This document shows, in pieces, positions 51,409-60,100 of a stretch of DNA of 64,000 bases. The first letter of the stretch is position 1. Every line of letters starts with the position of its first letter. Source of the stretch: Arthrobacter methylotrophus (GTDB taxonomy: Bacteria > Actinomycetota > Actinomycetes > Actinomycetales > Micrococcaceae). The position numbers and the translations under genes are program-made. Where the stretch lies: the NCBI RefSeq assembly GCF_039539965.1, contig NZ_BAABED010000001.1:1116001-1180000 (forward strand), in the 5' to 3' direction. Below the pieces are notes generated by a model. It was given only the letters and a program-made list of their open reading frames with translations, searched no databases and was not told the DNA's origin.

Positions 51409-51474
51409 CCCAACTAGCTCGCAGTTGTTGTCGTTATGAGCCCTCAAAACGACAACAACTGCGAGCTACTTGGG
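51409..51474. repeat. Dispersed palindromic repeat, family A, copy 3
   Basis: 66 bp with 27-bp arms and one mismatch; the left arm begins CCCAACTAGCTCGCAG and continues to GTTGTTGTCGTT. It sits between the convergent cysteine desulfurase and GtrA genes. The most perfect of the three copies. Confidence 0.9.
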
Positions 51475-51492
51475 TGGGACGGACGGAGCGGG

Positions 51493-51984
51493 TCAGACAT
51501 GGCGGGCTCGGCGGAAGATCCAGTGCCGCAGCAAGGTGAAGCGCACCCCCGTCGCGACGAATCCGGACAGCGTGGTGGTCCAGAGATCCTCGCTCAGGGT
51601 GGCTTCGGGCCGCAACGCGTGCAGGACGCCCAGGCTCCCGCCGGTGATGACCAGGGCGACGGCGATCACGATCAGCCCGTTCACATGGTCACGGGTTCTC
51701 TTCCAGTTGCCGGTGATCTTGAAGGTCAACCGTCGGTTCAGGGCCGTGTTCATGAGCGAAGTGATGATTAGTGCAGATGCGTTGGCCAACTGGGGTCCCA
51801 TCCACGGCCGGAACAGCGCGTACAGCGCCAGTGACGTCGCGGTGCAGACGAGTCCGACGCCGGTGAAACGGATGAGCTGACGGACCACCGGATAGCGCAG
51901 AAGGCCTTTGCGACCCTTTCGGGCGGGCGGGCTGGTGAGGGATTCCTGCCGCGGCTCGGTTCTGGGTGCGGCAGAAGAATCCAT
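51493..51984 (-). CDS. GtrA family membrane protein
   Basis: The 163-residue protein has a polar N-terminus and four hydrophobic helices, with RQLIRFTGVGLVCTATS and FVATGVRFTLLRHWIFR typical of GtrA. Members help move polyprenyl-linked sugars for wall polysaccharide or teichoic-acid decoration. No glycosyltransferase gene is adjacent, so the partner is elsewhere. The real start could be any of several codons near 51984. Confidence 0.85.
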   Translation of the reverse strand: MDSSAAPRTEPRQESLTSPPARKGRKGLLRYPVVRQLIRFTGVGLVCTATSLALYALFRPWMGPQLANASALIITSLMNTALNRRLTFKITGNWKRTRDHVNGLIVIAVALVITGGSLGVLHALRPEATLSEDLWTTTLSGFVATGVRFTLLRHWIFRRARHV

Positions 51985-52014
51985 GGCTCAACCATTTCAC
52001 ATCAAGCTGGAGAT

Positions 52015-52851
52015 CTACTCCCAAGATGCTGTCTTTACGGGGTTGCTGAGCTCTCCGATGCCCTCAATGCGGCACGTCACAACGTCTCCGGGTTCGATCC
52101 GGGCGCACTCCGCGGGGAAGCCTGTGAGGATCAGGTCGCCGGGGTGCAAGGTCATGAATGAGGTGAGGTACACAAGGATTTCGTCCACTTTCCAGCCGAG
52201 ATCGGCAGAACTGGCCGCCCGTAATTCCCTGCCGTTGTGCACGATGCTGATCGATAGCTCGCTGTCGTCGAGGTCCGTGACGATCCACGGTCCAGCAGGA
52301 GTAAACGTGTCTTGGCTTTTCGCGCTGATCCAGAGTTCGTCGGACCGCTGCAGATCGCGCGCGGAGACATCGTTGCCGATCGTGAAGCCAAGGATGGCGG
52401 TGCGCGCGTTGTCAAGCGTCAGCCCCCGGACTTTGCGCCCGACGACGACGGTCAGTTCCGCTTCGGGGTCCACGTAGCCGACGTCGGAAGCGAGCTCGAT
52501 GGCGTCGCCCGGTCCGATGACACTGGTGGCTGCCTTGTGGAATGCCTGCGCAGGCAGGTCCCGGCCTGGTTGACCGGTGTTGTGCGCCATGCCGAAGACG
52601 TTGGCGGGAACGGACGGGGCCAGGAATGTGAAGGAATCCTCCGGGACTTCGGCGCCAGTGTGCCAACCGGGTCGCTCGGCGCTGCTGCCATTTGCCGGCG
52701 AGCCCGGGAAGGGACTGTCCACCACGGTCCAGTTTCTGCCAGCCTCGGAAGCGAAGTCGACGGCGTCGTTGGCTACGAAGAATTGTTCGTTCGGCGTAGC
52801 GGGGAAGAGTGGGCGGACGCGGGCGATCCGGCATGAACGTGAAGATGTCAT
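52015..52851 (-). CDS. Fumarylacetoacetate hydrolase family protein
   Basis: The 278-residue FAH-fold enzyme has the metal motif of the family in AELTVVVGRKV and GFTIGNDVSARDLQ, and a C-terminal TGDVV-like PGDVVTCRIEGIGEL. Members are hydrolases, decarboxylases or isomerases of aromatic-degradation intermediates or oxaloacetate decarboxylases. Leaderless by a TAGGAT box 6 nt before the ATG. Exact reaction unknown. Confidence 0.9.
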   Translation of the reverse strand: MTSSRSCRIARVRPLFPATPNEQFFVANDAVDFASEAGRNWTVVDSPFPGSPANGSSAERPGWHTGAEVPEDSFTFLAPSVPANVFGMAHNTGQPGRDLPAQAFHKAATSVIGPGDAIELASDVGYVDPEAELTVVVGRKVRGLTLDNARTAILGFTIGNDVSARDLQRSDELWISAKSQDTFTPAGPWIVTDLDDSELSISIVHNGRELRAASSADLGWKVDEILVYLTSFMTLHPGDLILTGFPAECARIEPGDVVTCRIEGIGELSNPVKTASWE

Positions 52852-52857
52852 GAAGAC

Positions 52858-52863
52858 ATCCTA
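52858..52863 (-). promoter_or_regulatory. -10 box (TAGGAT) of the FAH-family gene
   Basis: Minus-strand TAGGAT lies 6 nt before the ATG at 52851; it falls in the short gap after the DUF1684 stop. Confidence 0.45.
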
Positions 52864-52872
52864 CGTCCTCGG

Positions 52873-53541
52873 TTAGGCGGGCAGGTAGAGCTCACCTACC
52901 GGGACGCCTGCGGCCAGTCGATTCGCCGGACCGGCCAAAGGGCAGGCCCAGGCCTCGTTATACGCGCACGACGGGTTGTAGGCGAAGTTGAAGTCGAGGA
53001 TGAACTCCTGTTGCCTAGATCCGCGAAGGCCGTGGAAGGCACCCTTGATGGTGTCCAACAAGTACCGGCCGGCGCCGTAGCTTCCTCCCGGTTTGCCTGC
53101 CGTCGCGTCGCGGAAGGGTACGAAGATGCCGCCGCCGTAGCTGCGGAGGCGCCACACGGCCAGCGAGCCAAGCTCGTCGAGATCGAAGGTGCCGAGACGG
53201 ACAAACGGCACCACGCCGTCGGTGCCGGTCTGGACGTTCATCTCCTGGCCAGCGCCTTCCGGAGACAGGGACGCATAGCGGCGAAACCGGGGATCATAGT
53301 CCGCGGTGCGGAGGCCCGAGAAAGCCTGCTTGCTGGCGGGAGTCAATGCCGACGCCGGGTGGGTTCCGAACATGCGGTCCCGTTCCTGGCGCCAATAGAC
53401 ATGGGCCTGGAAGGGATCGTCGCCAGCGATCTTCCGGACGTCGTCGTACAAGGCAAACGTCCGCAAACGCCAGTCCGCGATGTCCAGGGCGGAAATTCCC
53501 GCCACACTGTCTTCGTCCTCATCAAGCTGATCGGGAGCCAT
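52873..53541 (-). CDS. DUF1684 family protein
   Basis: A 222-residue protein with the DUF1684 blocks WRLRTFALYDDVRK, RLGTFDLDELGSL, GGSYGAGRYLLDT and DFNFAYNPSCAYNEAWACPLA. No function is known; members are soluble beta-rich proteins. TAGGCT precedes the ATG by 6 nt. Same strand as the FAH-family gene but with a separate promoter. Confidence 0.88.
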   Translation of the reverse strand: MAPDQLDEDEDSVAGISALDIADWRLRTFALYDDVRKIAGDDPFQAHVYWRQERDRMFGTHPASALTPASKQAFSGLRTADYDPRFRRYASLSPEGAGQEMNVQTGTDGVVPFVRLGTFDLDELGSLAVWRLRSYGGGIFVPFRDATAGKPGGSYGAGRYLLDTIKGAFHGLRGSRQQEFILDFNFAYNPSCAYNEAWACPLAGPANRLAAGVPVGELYLPA

Positions 53542-53547
53542 GCGTCA

Positions 53548-53553
53548 AGCCTA
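53548..53553 (-). promoter_or_regulatory. -10 box (TAGGCT) of the DUF1684 gene
   Basis: Minus-strand TAGGCT, 6 nt before the ATG at 53541. Confidence 0.45.
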
Positions 53554-53661
53554 GTCCTACGGCGTGGGCGGACGCCGGGCCCAACGCCGTCGGCAGTTCT
53601 GCGCGTGCGAAACACCTTTCGAAGCACTGTTCCGGACGAACGGGCAGCGGCTCTGCGCCGC

Positions 53662-53667
53662 TAGGCT
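53662..53667 (+). promoter_or_regulatory. -10 box (TAGGCT) of the lipoprotein gene
   Basis: TAGGCT ends 7 nt before the ATG at 53675, supporting that start. Confidence 0.45.
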
Positions 53668-53674
53668 GGTGCGC

Positions 53675-54484
53675 ATGAGAGCCAAACGGATCCCGTCGAA
53701 GGTTTCAACCGCCGTCCTGGGCGCACTCATCGTCGTTGCCGCGGTTGGCTGCAGTTCCGAGGGCAAGGGCGGACCTGCCTGGACGGCAGGGTCCGACAGC
53801 GCATCGCCGGGCGCCCCGGCCGCGTCGGGCGTCAGTACGGCTCCGCCGTCGGGTGCCCACACCGACAGCCCCTCCGCTGGCGCTACAGCTTCGCCGGGGG
53901 CAACCGCCGCGGTTTGGAAGACGTACTCGGATCCGGCCAAGAAGGTCAGCTTCGATCTGCCAAGTGACTGGATCGCGCAGTCGGTCACACCCGATGCCGG
54001 ATCCCTGCCGGGCGCTTTGAAGATCGAGGTCAAGGACGCGAAGGGAGGGTATCTGGCGACCCTTCATACCGGACTGCCCTCAGTGAGCCCGGCTGATTGC
54101 AGCCCAGCCGCCAAGCGGCCCTACGTGGTGGTCAGCAGCGTGCCCATTGACCTGCCCCATGCCGGCGGTGATTCCACGATTCCCCCGCGCGTGGTGTTCC
54201 GGGTGATCCAAGGCTATAAATTCTTCGGCTCGTACGGCATCACCAATCTGGTGGCCGGGACCGATAGCCAGGCCTGCCAGCTGCGGAACCTTGTGGTGGG
54301 ACCCGCAGGAAAGGGAGACTACTACTTTGGGGACATGCCCGCTGTGCACGCTTTTGCCACGGATGAAGTGGTTGCGCCGGCGAAGTCCTTCGACACTTTG
54401 GACCAGGCGGCCAAGTACGTTGACCAGAGCTCGGAATTTGCCAACGTCCAGCGGATGCTACTGTCTCTGAAGGTCAATCCGTAG
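53675..54484 (+). CDS. Secreted lipoprotein of unknown function
   Basis: The 269-residue protein has a basic start (MRAKRIPSK), a hydrophobic stretch and a lipobox AAVGC with the lipidated Cys at about residue 25. A Ser/Ala/Pro-rich linker (about 30-85) leads to a soluble domain of about 180 residues with WKTYSDPAKKVSFDLPSDW. This resembles PsbP/LpqN-type lipoprotein domains, but I cannot name the family. It is anchored outside the membrane. Confidence 0.8.
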   Translation: MRAKRIPSKVSTAVLGALIVVAAVGCSSEGKGGPAWTAGSDSASPGAPAASGVSTAPPSGAHTDSPSAGATASPGATAAVWKTYSDPAKKVSFDLPSDWIAQSVTPDAGSLPGALKIEVKDAKGGYLATLHTGLPSVSPADCSPAAKRPYVVVSSVPIDLPHAGGDSTIPPRVVFRVIQGYKFFGSYGITNLVAGTDSQACQLRNLVVGPAGKGDYYFGDMPAVHAFATDEVVAPAKSFDTLDQAAKYVDQSSEFANVQRMLLSLKVNP

Positions 54485-54564
54485 AACCACGATTGACACA
54501 TACACTCGCTGGTGCCAACCCCGCATCTTCAGCGGGTTGTCCAGCCGCAATACTCCGGAGATCC

Positions 54565-55371
54565 ATGGAACGCAACGTTGCTGCCCAGCTCGTTTTCAAG
54601 ACCGTCGCGAACACCAAGGTAGCGATGGCCATCGCCGTGGCCAGTAATCCAGGCTATGAATCTTTGACTGAAGAATTGAACGTCACGGTCGAGGGTGCGG
54701 CAGTCCCTCTCACTGAGCTGACAGACCATCATGGTGGGCGATTCCATTACATGGAGTTCGCCGAACCCAGCGAGGTCACAGTGGACTACCGCGCCTCGGT
54801 GGAGGGTCTTGGCCTTCCGGACGAGTCCTCACGCATGGAACTCATCCGTTATGTGCGTCCCAGCCGCTATGCCGAGTCTGATCGGCTCCTTCCGACGTCG
54901 TACGCTGAGTTCGGAGGGGTGCACGGCGAAGAGCTGTTGCAGGCGGTCCGGAACTGGGTCCACGGCGAGCTGCGCTACGTCAGTGGTTCCTCGCGCGGAA
55001 CCGATGGGGCCGTGGAAACGCTCCTGCACCGCAAAGGAGTTTGCCGCGACTTTGCCCACTTGGCTGTTGCCCTGCTCCGTTCCAAGGACATCCCGGCGCG
55101 GCTTGCCGCAGTGTACGCCCCGGGCCTGAGTCCCATGGATTTCCACGCCGTGGCAGAAGCCCACCTCGACGGAACATGGTACGTGATCGACCCCACCGGA
55201 CTGGCCCCCAGGGAGTCCATGCTCCGCATCACGGCCGGGCGCGATTCCTCCGACACCGCGTTCCTGTCCACGGTGGGCGGCAGCTTGTCATTGAAAAGCA
55301 TGAAAGTCACTGCGGTAGTGGCCGACGAGCTGCCGGAGGAGGATCCGGAAAAACTCGTCATCCTTCGCTAG
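54565..55371 (+). CDS. Transglutaminase-like domain protein
   Basis: A 268-residue protein with the transglutaminase/protease triad: Cys in KGVCRDFAHLA, His in MDFHAVAEA and Asp in WYVIDPTGLAP. The N-terminal region (about 1-110) is a beta-rich domain often found with it. Predicted cytoplasmic, no signal peptide. ATG 54565 follows CCGGAG by 4 nt; the longer frame to 54493 is not needed. Substrate unknown; may be a protease or amidase. Confidence 0.88.
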   Translation: MERNVAAQLVFKTVANTKVAMAIAVASNPGYESLTEELNVTVEGAAVPLTELTDHHGGRFHYMEFAEPSEVTVDYRASVEGLGLPDESSRMELIRYVRPSRYAESDRLLPTSYAEFGGVHGEELLQAVRNWVHGELRYVSGSSRGTDGAVETLLHRKGVCRDFAHLAVALLRSKDIPARLAAVYAPGLSPMDFHAVAEAHLDGTWYVIDPTGLAPRESMLRITAGRDSSDTAFLSTVGGSLSLKSMKVTAVVADELPEEDPEKLVILR

Positions 55372-55418
55372 CCGCGCTGCGGCAGTCCCGGGCCAGCCGC
55401 AGCGCGGCCCTCCCTTGG

Positions 55419-55883
55419 CTATTTGCGAGCGACGAAGGCTTGCAGCTTTTCCGTCAGCCGGAGAAGCTCACGCTGTTCCTCGACCGTCAGGGCAGGGGCT
55501 ACCAGCTCGGCAATATCGCGGATGTGCTCCCGGCCGATCTCCTTCTGCAGTTCCTGGCCGGCCGGAGTCAGCCCGAGGAGGATTCCGCGACCGTCGTCGG
55601 GGGCGATGCTGCGCTCCACCAGGCCGCGCTTTTCCAGCCTGTCAACCAGCCGGCTCAGACTGGATTGGCTGAGCAGGACATGGTCGTTGATCTCGTTCAG
55701 CCGCAGTTTGCCCGTGGGGCATCGGGAAAGGGTGAACAAGACGTCATATTCCTTGATGGGCAACGTCCTGAATGCTTTCCCGGCCTGAAGCCGGCGCATC
55801 ACCGCCACCTGGGAGCGGAACAAGGACTCCCAGGTTTCGGCGGCGAGGCGCACTGACGAGGAGCTGGGCGCCTTGGTGCTCAC
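55419..55883 (-). CDS. MarR family transcriptional regulator
   Basis: The 154-residue regulator has the winged helix with LPIKEYDVLFTLSRCP, NEINDHVLLSQSSLSRLVDRLEKRGL and the wing DDGRGILLGLTPAG. It starts (GTG) in a 4-bp overlap with the LLM gene, so both are expressed together. A dyad upstream of that operon (57072-57091) is the likely operator. The inducer is unknown. Confidence 0.9.
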   Translation of the reverse strand: MSTKAPSSSSVRLAAETWESLFRSQVAVMRRLQAGKAFRTLPIKEYDVLFTLSRCPTGKLRLNEINDHVLLSQSSLSRLVDRLEKRGLVERSIAPDDGRGILLGLTPAGQELQKEIGREHIRDIAELVAPALTVEEQRELLRLTEKLQAFVARK

Positions 55884-57013
55884 GGCTTCCGCCCTGCGGC
55901 GTCACTGGCAGCCTCGGCAACCGCCTCACTGGCCGAGGCGATCACGGACGCGGCCACGCGTGAGGCGTGGGTAGGGGCGTCAGGTACGTGGGCCGGCTTG
56001 CGATCAGCGAATTCCTTGCGCAGGACCGGCAGGACTTCTTCGCCGAAGAGGTCCAGTTGCTCCAGGACGGTCTTGAGCGGCAGTCCGGCGTGATCCACCA
56101 GGAACAGCTGGCGCTGGTAATCGCCGAAGTACTCGCGGAAAGCCAAGGTCTTTTCGATGACTTCCTGCGGGCTGCCGACCGTGAGGGGCGTCTGGGAGGT
56201 GAAGTCCTCGAGCGAGGGTCCGTGGCCGTAGACCGGTGCATTGTCGAAGTAAGGACGGAATTCCTTGACGGCATCCTGGGAATTCTTGCGCATGAAGAAT
56301 TGTCCGCCGAGTCCGACAATCGCTTGGTCTGCCTTGCCATGGCCATAGTGCTCGTAGCGTTCGCGGTACAGGCCGATCAGCTGCTGGTAATGCTCCTTGG
56401 GCCAGAAGATGTTGTTGGCGAAGAAGCCGTCGCCATAGTACGCGGCGAGTTCCGCGATCTGGGGGCTGCGGATGGATCCGTGCCAGACGAAGGGGGCCAC
56501 GCCGTCGAGCGGGCGGGGCGTGGACGTGAAATTCTGCAGCGGGGTGCGGTACTTGCCGCTCCAGTTGACGGTGTCCTCATCCCAGAGCCGGCGCAGCAGG
56601 GAGTAGTTTTCGACGGCGAGCTCGATCCCGTCTTGGATGTTCTTGCCGAACCAGGGGTAGACCGGTGCGGTATTGCCGCGGCCCATGATGAGGTCCACGC
56701 GGCCATCCGCCAGGTGCTGCAGCATGGCGAAGTCTTCGGCAATCTTCACGGGATCGTTCGTGGTGATCAGTGTGGTGGACGTGGAGAGCGTGATGCGCTC
56801 AGTCTGCGCCGCGATGTAGGCCAGAGTGGTGGTGGGGGACGATGAGAAGAAGGGCCGGTTGTGGTGCTCGCCTATCGCATAGACATCCATGCCGATTTCT
56901 TCGACCTTCTTGGCGATGGCCACGGCGGCCTTGATGCGCTCGTTCTCCGTGGGGGTGTGGCCCGTGGTGGGGTCAGTGGTGATGTCGCTGACGCTGAATA
57001 CGCCGATCTCCAT
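55880..57013 (-). CDS. LLM-class flavin-dependent oxidoreductase
   Basis: The 377-residue luciferase-like monooxygenase has MEIGVFSVSDIT, YAIGEHHNRPFFSSSP, HLADGRVDLIMGRGN and FVWHGSIRSPQIAELAAYYGDGFF. It uses reduced flavin from a reductase to oxidise an unknown substrate. An Ala/Ser-rich tail of about 35 residues is extra. The GAAAGG before its ATG is a fair ribosome-binding site. Its stop overlaps the MarR start. Confidence 0.92.
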   Translation of the reverse strand: MEIGVFSVSDITTDPTTGHTPTENERIKAAVAIAKKVEEIGMDVYAIGEHHNRPFFSSSPTTTLAYIAAQTERITLSTSTTLITTNDPVKIAEDFAMLQHLADGRVDLIMGRGNTAPVYPWFGKNIQDGIELAVENYSLLRRLWDEDTVNWSGKYRTPLQNFTSTPRPLDGVAPFVWHGSIRSPQIAELAAYYGDGFFANNIFWPKEHYQQLIGLYRERYEHYGHGKADQAIVGLGGQFFMRKNSQDAVKEFRPYFDNAPVYGHGPSLEDFTSQTPLTVGSPQEVIEKTLAFREYFGDYQRQLFLVDHAGLPLKTVLEQLDLFGEEVLPVLRKEFADRKPAHVPDAPTHASRVAASVIASASEAVAEAASDAAGRKP

Positions 57014-57071
57014 GATGTGCCTTTCTGCCTGCCCGGTTGGTGTTCGGGCCCTGCCAACAGTCTATCCCAAA

Positions 57072-57091
57072 ATAGATGCATTTGCATGTAT
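57072..57091. promoter_or_regulatory. 20-bp dyad, probable MarR operator
   Basis: Arms ATA-G-ATGCA and TGCAT-G-TAT around a TT centre, symmetric apart from one position. It lies about 60 bp before the LLM start, in the gap upstream of the LLM-marR operon. Confidence 0.55.
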
Positions 57092-57139
57092 CACTGCCTA
57101 CAACGGGGTAAGGCACCATTTTGTTCCCGGTATGTTGGC

Positions 57140-60100
57140 CTACTCGGCGGGGCCGGAGGCGGCCCGCCGCCCGGTGACGCGGGGGATCATTCCCGTGGTC
57201 CAGTCCAAGTGGTCTGCATCGCCGTGGCCTGCTACACCGTGGTCTGCATCGCCGTGGCCAGCGACGTCGGGGCGTTGCGTGAGTGCCTTGAGCAGCGCCT
57301 TCTTCTCCCGCCGGCCTTCGACCAGCTTGTAGAGGACAGGTACCAGGACCAGCGTCAGCGCCGTCGAGGAGACAAGGCCGCCGATAACCACAATCGCCAG
57401 CGGCCGCGAAATGAAACCGCCGCCCCCCGTGAGGCCCAAAGCCATGGGCGTCAAAGCGAAGACGGTTGCGAGCGCAGTCATGAGGATGGGACGCAGCCGC
57501 TGCCGGGCGCCATGGGTGATAGCTTCGGCCACGCTCATTCCAGGGGTGCCACCGTGTGGTTTACGGTACTGGTTGATGAGGTCGATCAGGACAATCGCAT
57601 TGGTCACCACGATCCCCACCAACATCAGCATGCCGATCAGGGCAGGAAGTCCGAGCGGCACACCGGTCACCAGGAGCAGGGCAATGGCGCCCGTGGCCGC
57701 AAAAGGCACGGACACCAACAAGATGAGTGGCTGGATGAGGGACTTGAACGCGGCCACCATGATGACGTAGACGATGGCGATGGCGGCCAGGAGCGCCAGG
57801 CCGAGCTGCTGGAACGAGTCCGCCTGCTGCGTCGTCGCACCCCCGATGGCGGCGGTGACGCCTGCCGGGAGCTGGACTGCTTTCAGCCGGTCAGTGACTG
57901 CCGTGCTGACGGCACCGAGGTTGGAGCCCGACGGCGTGACAGTCACCTTCGCGCTTCGCTGGCCGTCGCTGCTGGTGATGGACACTGGTGTGTCAACTTG
58001 ATCCACGGAAGCGATGCTGGACAGCGGAACCGGCCCTCCCGGCGTCGGGAGCTTGATGGCCCTGACATCGGCGATGCTGCTGAAATGCGTGCCTTCGCCG
58101 ATCTGTACGGGGAAGTCCGTCGTCTCGATGCGGACAGTGCCCGCGGGGACGGGACTGACCGTGGACGCCAAGACACCGGCGACCTGCTCTTCGTTCAGTC
58201 CGGCTGCCACGGCTTTGGCGCGGTCAACCTTTACTTGGACCACGGACTGGCTGGCATCCAGGTTCGTGGCTACCTCCGAACTCCCGGGGACGCCGTCCAT
58301 GGCATTCACTACCGCATCGCTTGCGGTCTTCAGATCCGCGGAGCTCGCCGCGTTAATGGTGATGTCGACCGTGGATGAGGTGCCCAAACCACCCTGTTGG
58401 GCACCCACCGTGACCTTGCCTGCAGCCGAAGCACCGGCGAGGCGGGACCGCACCGTATCCTGCAGCTTTTGCTGGTCAGCTTTGTCGTCAGTCACCACTG
58501 TGAACGTCGAGTTGGATGCGCCGCTCGAGGTGAGTGCGGCGAAACCGGTCTGGGCGTTGCCTGAGGTTACCTGGATGTCCTTAATGCCATCGATCCCGTG
58601 CAGGACGGATTCCACTTGCGCAGCGGCAGCGCTGGTTTGTTCGAGGCTGGTGCCCGCCGGTAGCACCTGGCGCACGGTCATGCTGTTCTGCCCGGAGTCG
58701 CCCAACAAGTCAGTGGCCAACAATGGCGACATAGCTGCTGTTCCGCCTAACACAAGGACCGCAGCGACGATCGTCATGACCGGGTGTTTCTGGGTTTTGG
58801 CAAGGATAGGCAAATAGCCGCGCTGCAGCCGGCTGCGTTGCTCGGCTTCGTGCGCGGCGGCAACCGCATCGCCGGTGCGGGAATCGTCGGCTCCCGCAGC
58901 GCCGGCGGCCGGCGACTTGAGGAACCAGTAGGCCAGTACCGGGACGATGGTGAGGGACACGAGCAACGAGGACAGCAAAGCGATCGTCACCGTCAAGGCA
59001 AAGGGCCGGAACAATTCGCCCGCCAGGTTGCCCACAAAAGCGATCGGCAGGAAGACGGCAACCGTGGTCAGCGTGGATGCCGTGATGGCCCCGGCAACTT
59101 CCCGGATGGAATTGAGGATCGCCGCGAGCTTGTGCTCTCCGTAACTGAGGTGCCGCTTGATGTTCTCAATCACGACGATCGAGTCGTCCACCACCCGGCC
59201 TATCGCAATGGTCAAAGCGCCGAGGGTGAGGATGTTGAGCGAGTAGTGGGTCGCTGATATTCCGATGAACGTGATCAGCAGCGACAAGGGAATCGATACT
59301 GCTGTCACCAGCGTGGAGCGCACCGACATGAGGAACACCAAGATGACTGCCACGGCGAAGCCGAGTCCAAGAAGGCCCTCCGTGGTGAGGTCCTTGATGG
59401 ACTTTTCGATGTATGGCGCCTGGTCGAATACCGGAGTGAAATGCGCATTGGCGCCGAGTTCTGCCTCCATCTGGGCGATGGAATCCTTGACGGCGTGCGA
59501 AATGGCAACGGTATCGCCGTCGGGCTTCTTCGTGACGGACAGGGCCAGCGTCGGCTTCCCGTTGGTCCGGGTAATCGAGGTTGCGGCGTCGTCCTGGATG
59601 CTCACGTCGGCAACGGAGCTGATTGTGGTTCCGGCCTTCGCGCCGGTGAGCGGCAAGCCCTTGACGACGTCGAGGGAGTCCACCGGGCTGCCGATTTGAA
59701 GGGAAAGCGTCTTGCCCTGGTCCTCAATGGTTCCAGCCGGGACCAGCGTCCCGTTGTTCTTCAGGGCATTCGTCAGCGACTGGACCGTGGCGCCGCTCGC
59801 GGCCATGGCCTGGACATTGGGTTGGATCAGGATGTGCTGAGTAGCGCCACCGGTCACGTCAGCGCTCCGCACGCCGTCGAGCTTTTGGAGTCGGGGAACA
59901 CTAAGCCGCTGCAAGTCCGTGTTCAACTCACTCAGCGGCTTGTCCGACGAAACGGCCAAGTACACGATCGGGAAGTCGCTGATGCTTCCCGCGAAGGACT
60001 GCGGCTCGACGTCGGCCGGCAGGACACGTTTGGCGTTGGAGATGGCGCGATCGATTTGATTGCGTGCCCGGTCCAGGTTCGAACCGTAGGTGAACACCAT

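Noticed and set aside
57211..57270. CRISPR-like repeat
   Set aside because: Two adjacent units with no spacer, in frame with the RND protein; it is a coding tandem duplication.
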